Below, one piece after another: positions 61,322 to 64,000 of a stretch of DNA of 64,000 nucleotides. The position numbers were made by a program, and so were the translations under genes. Position 1 is the stretch's first letter, and the number at the start of each line of letters is the position of its first letter. The notes under the pieces are model-generated. The model ran no database searches. It was not told the origin of the DNA and saw nothing but the letters and a program-made list of their open reading frames with translations. This DNA is from Methanobrevibacter sp. YE315. Lineage in GTDB: Archaea > Methanobacteriota > Methanobacteria > Methanobacteriales > Methanobacteriaceae. The stretch is taken from the NCBI RefSeq assembly GCF_001548675.1, contig NZ_CP010834.1, positions 1,151,501 through 1,215,500 on the forward strand, read 5' to 3'.

Positions 61322-63046
61322 AACTTCTTCAAAGTCAACTTTTTCACCGAGCAGCCTAAGTCCGATAAACATTACAATAATACCTACTGGAATACAGATG
61401 TACCAAGGCATTCCTATACCTGCAGGGATGTAACCGATGAATATTGCTACACAAGCAACAAATACCGCATAGTATATTTGTGTCCTTACGTGGTCAATGT
61501 GGTTACAGCTTGTTCCCATAGATGAAAGGATTGTTGTATCTGAAATCGGTGAACAGTGGTCTCCAAAAATCGCTCCGGTCAATACTCCACTGGTACAGAC
61601 AATTGTGAATCCCATATCACCAGTACTTACTGCCCATGCAAGCGGAATAGCCAAAGGCATTAAGATACTCATTGTACCGTATGCTGTACCTGTTGCAAAT
61701 GAAATCAATGCGCCCAATACGAAAATCAAGGCGGGTACGATGAATTGCGGCAGGGTATTTTTCAGTACTCCAACCAGATAATCTGCAGTACCGATATCAC
61801 CGATTACTCCTCCTAATGACCATGCAAGAAGCAGGATTACACCGGTAATAACAATTGTCTTCATACCCCCAATCCATTCGGAGATTGCATCTTCAACAGT
61901 GAGTATTTTTTCACAAACGGCCATGACAATAGCAACTATTGAAGCAAGAAGTGCTGCCTGGAAAAGAGCAACAGACGCGTCGGAAGCGGACAATGCTTGG
62001 AAAATCCCATTAAATGATAATGGGGATGTTTTCATCAAGGTAATGAGAGCCTGATCTTCTCCACCTAAAATTGTTGTGTATCCACTCCAGTAAAATGCGA
62101 TAAGTGCACCGATAATCAATGTACCGATTGGAATGATTGCGTTCCATACGGATAATTTAATTCCATCAACAGGTTTTACTTCATCAAATCCTGGTGCTTC
62201 AGGAACAATGATTTCTTCATCGTCTTTTCTTTGACGAGCAGCCTGTTCTGCCTTTTTCATTGGACCAAATTCATATAAAGTTAAAGAAGAAATAACAATG
62301 AATATTAAAATAAAGATGTTATAGAACCTATATGGAATAGTCTGTAAAAATATTCCAAAACCAGTTACGTTAGTTACTCCAACAGATTTGAAACCGGCAG
62401 CAATTAAACTAATTTCTAATCCAATCCAAGTGGATATGATTGCAATACCAGCTACAGGAGCAGCGGTTGCGTCAACTACAAATGCTAATTTTTCTCTGGA
62501 TACTTTGAGTTTATCCATAACAGGCCTCATAATAGGACCGACAATTAATGAGTTTGCATAATCGTCAAAGAAAACACATAATCCTAAAATCCAGGTGAAT
62601 AACTGAGCTTTTCTAGGAGTATCTGCTCTTTTTGCAAAAGCATCAGCAAGAGCTTTTGCCCCACCCATTTTGGTTACCAATTGGATGATACCTCCAATGA
62701 GCAAACATTGAAGAATAATACCTGCATTCCATGGGTCAGCCATACATGCAATTATTTGAGAACCCATTTGTAAAAAAGCATTCACTGCAGTTGAAACAAT
62801 GTTTAAATCATTAACACATAACATGAATTCCCCAACAAAAACACCTACAAATAAAGACAGGACCGTTTCTTTGGTAATGAACGCTAAGCCAATAGCAACA
62901 AGAGGTGGCAATAGTGTTAAAATACCAAAACGGACAGAATTATCTGAACCTGCTGGTGCCTGGGAGATTAATAATGATAAAACGAATAAGGCTATTATGG
63001 AAATAGCTACAATTAATCCCAATTTCATACTTCTATTCAATTTCAT
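61313..63046 (-). CDS. Na+/H+ antiporter, NhaC family
   Basis: A 577-residue protein with about 12-14 membrane segments. The family signature GDHCSPISDTTILSSMGTSCNHIDHV is near residue 510, and LPPLVAIGLAFITKETVLSLFVGVFVGE near the start. A conserved acidic intracellular loop (residues 270-290, KDDEEIIVPEAPGFDEVKPVDG) is also present. It exchanges sodium for protons, or malate/lactate for sodium, depending on the subgroup. The ATG at 63046 follows GGTGTG; a GTG two codons upstream is in frame. Confidence 0.88.
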   Translation of the reverse strand: MKLNRSMKLGLIVAISIIALFVLSLLISQAPAGSDNSVRFGILTLLPPLVAIGLAFITKETVLSLFVGVFVGEFMLCVNDLNIVSTAVNAFLQMGSQIIACMADPWNAGIILQCLLIGGIIQLVTKMGGAKALADAFAKRADTPRKAQLFTWILGLCVFFDDYANSLIVGPIMRPVMDKLKVSREKLAFVVDATAAPVAGIAIISTWIGLEISLIAAGFKSVGVTNVTGFGIFLQTIPYRFYNIFILIFIVISSLTLYEFGPMKKAEQAARQRKDDEEIIVPEAPGFDEVKPVDGIKLSVWNAIIPIGTLIIGALIAFYWSGYTTILGGEDQALITLMKTSPLSFNGIFQALSASDASVALFQAALLASIVAIVMAVCEKILTVEDAISEWIGGMKTIVITGVILLLAWSLGGVIGDIGTADYLVGVLKNTLPQFIVPALIFVLGALISFATGTAYGTMSILMPLAIPLAWAVSTGDMGFTIVCTSGVLTGAIFGDHCSPISDTTILSSMGTSCNHIDHVRTQIYYAVFVACVAIFIGYIPAGIGMPWYICIPVGIIVMFIGLRLLGEKVDFEEVEA

Positions 63047-63304
63047 AATCACACCATTTTCCTATACATTTATTAAAAAGATTGATTTAATGTTTATTAA
63101 TCTTATGAAATAATTAATAAGTCAAATCTAAATTTTAGAATATTTTAACTTATTAAGTACACATTTTATTTTGTTTTTAATGATATAAAAATATTTATAA
63201 ATATTTTAATCAATAAACAATGAATTTATTGTCTATTTTAAAAAATAGAAAATTATTCTAAAAAATGATGATATATTAATGCAAATTAATGAAGGAGTTC
63301 AAAA

Positions 63305-64000
63305 TTATAAATTTGATTTAATATTTAAAATAATTTCTGAAATATATTCATCATTTTCAAATTTTTCTAAATAGTTTAAACATCTATCAATAGGATTTAT
63401 TTCCGGATGTTTATAAAAATAGTCTTCAAAATCAGTGTAGTTTACAATATCCATATGATATTTTTCCCAAAAGTGCAGCGGATGACTGTCCAAAAATTCA
63501 TAGCCCTTTTCTGTAATTGAACCATTTAGGAAATACCCGTATTCCTCCAGGCAGTATCTCAGATTGCTCCAGGAGATGTTGTAATTATTTTCAATTGTAA
63601 AGATTGCATAGTCTATTTCGATTTTTTCATTAATCAGCTTTAAGAACTTATACATTATAAATCTGATATCTTCCTCGAAATCGCTTTTGGAAGTGTTGAT
63701 AAATCTGATTAGATTTTCCTGGATTTCATCGATATCATAATCGAGATTAATGCCGCAAAAATGGCAGAACCTGTCGTGACTGTCTATTGGCATGCTGCAA
63801 TATGGGCAAATGTCGTCATGAGACTTAATAGACGGCTCCAAATTACTGTCAAACAGATAAGCCAATCTGATTAAGAGGGATTCGTTTAAAATCATTCCTG
63901 ATTCGTATTCCTCCCTGATTTGTTGCTTAATTTCAAAAGCCTTTTCATAGGTGACATGACCATCATCGATCAGTGACTGGATATATTCGGAAAACTCATC
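63305..64000 (-). CDS. Zinc-ribbon protein, cut by the window edge
   Basis: A minus-strand frame open to the right edge, so the start lies outside. At least 231 residues: a helical N-terminal part, a zinc ribbon CPYCSMPIDSHDRFCHFCG around the middle, and a C-terminal helical region. The ATG at 63895 could be an internal start but continuing codons upstream (…SEYIQSLIDDGHVTYEKAFE…) read as coding. No family recognised. Confidence 0.7.
   Translation of the reverse strand, partial: DEFSEYIQSLIDDGHVTYEKAFEIKQQIREEYESGMILNESLLIRLAYLFDSNLEPSIKSHDDICPYCSMPIDSHDRFCHFCGINLDYDIDEIQENLIRFINTSKSDFEEDIRFIMYKFLKLINEKIEIDYAIFTIENNYNISWSNLRYCLEEYGYFLNGSITEKGYEFLDSHPLHFWEKYHMDIVNYTDFEDYFYKHPEINPIDRCLNYLEKFENDEYISEIILNIKSNL

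Noticed and set aside
1-64000. tRNA, rRNA or known riboswitches
   Set aside because: No cloverleaf T-arm (GGTTCAAATCC type), rRNA core or riboswitch core was found by reading both strands; a covariance search would be needed to exclude small ones.

Overview
The window is archaeal and looks like Methanobrevibacter or a close relative (Methanobacteriales). Base composition is AT-rich, promoters are BRE/TATA type, ribosome binding sites are GGTG or GGAGG, and there are four large adhesin-like proteins with signal peptides, beta-helix and Ig-like repeats. A paired NifU-like protein and GGGtGRT protein, a TelA/XpaC cluster and several zinc-ribbon membrane proteins fit the same group. No rRNA or tRNA gene was seen.

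Left end (1-9.8 kb): a frameshifted gene at the edge, then cas2-cas1, then a leader built from alternating TGAGGA/TCCTCA boxes, then a series of 37-nt CRISPR-like repeats (GTTTGAAGTGAATG...TTCAAAAC). The repeats are not separated by 30-40 bp spacers. They are separated by 0.2-1.7 kb blocks that carry genes. The four repeats nearest cas1 are identical; the next is nearly identical and the farther ones are more diverged. The first blocks share a plan: a toxin-like gene fragment cut at the repeat edge (one is the C-terminal end of an ADP-ribosyltransferase, one looks JAB/JAMM-like), then a small intact gene placed where an immunity gene would be, often with its own TATA box, then in three blocks a common terminator plus 54-codon ORF. 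Later blocks hold small secreted or membrane proteins. I read this as a possible Cas1-Cas2-linked bank of captured toxin-immunity cassettes, similar in idea to the acquired interbacterial defence clusters of Bacteroidales. This is the most interesting part of the window.

9.8-36 kb: a transport and stress-response region. It has six MFS transporters, a POT peptide transporter, a methyltransferase, SurE, a PAP2 phosphatase, a thioredoxin-like/CcdA pair, a cysteine synthase homologue, two MarR regulators and a TetR regulator with visible operators, GNAT enzymes, a disulfide oxidoreductase and an FMN-reductase-like flavoprotein. A palindrome related to GTAAGCACTTAC recurs at four promoters, including that of the first MarR gene. 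A DtxR-like palindrome precedes a 20-codon ORF.

36-46.5 kb: an in-frame fusion of a family 2 glycosyltransferase to uracil-DNA glycosylase, an acyltransferase, small enzymes, the TelA/zinc-ribbon/XpaC operon, and dtd with malate dehydrogenase. 46.5-64 kb: three adhesins (one apparently starting at ACG), a NUDIX hydrolase, an amidohydrolase, the NifU-like/GGGtGRT pair, NAD kinase, ferredoxin, a flavoprotein, a Cas4/RecB-like nuclease, an NhaC antiporter and a zinc-ribbon protein running off the right edge.
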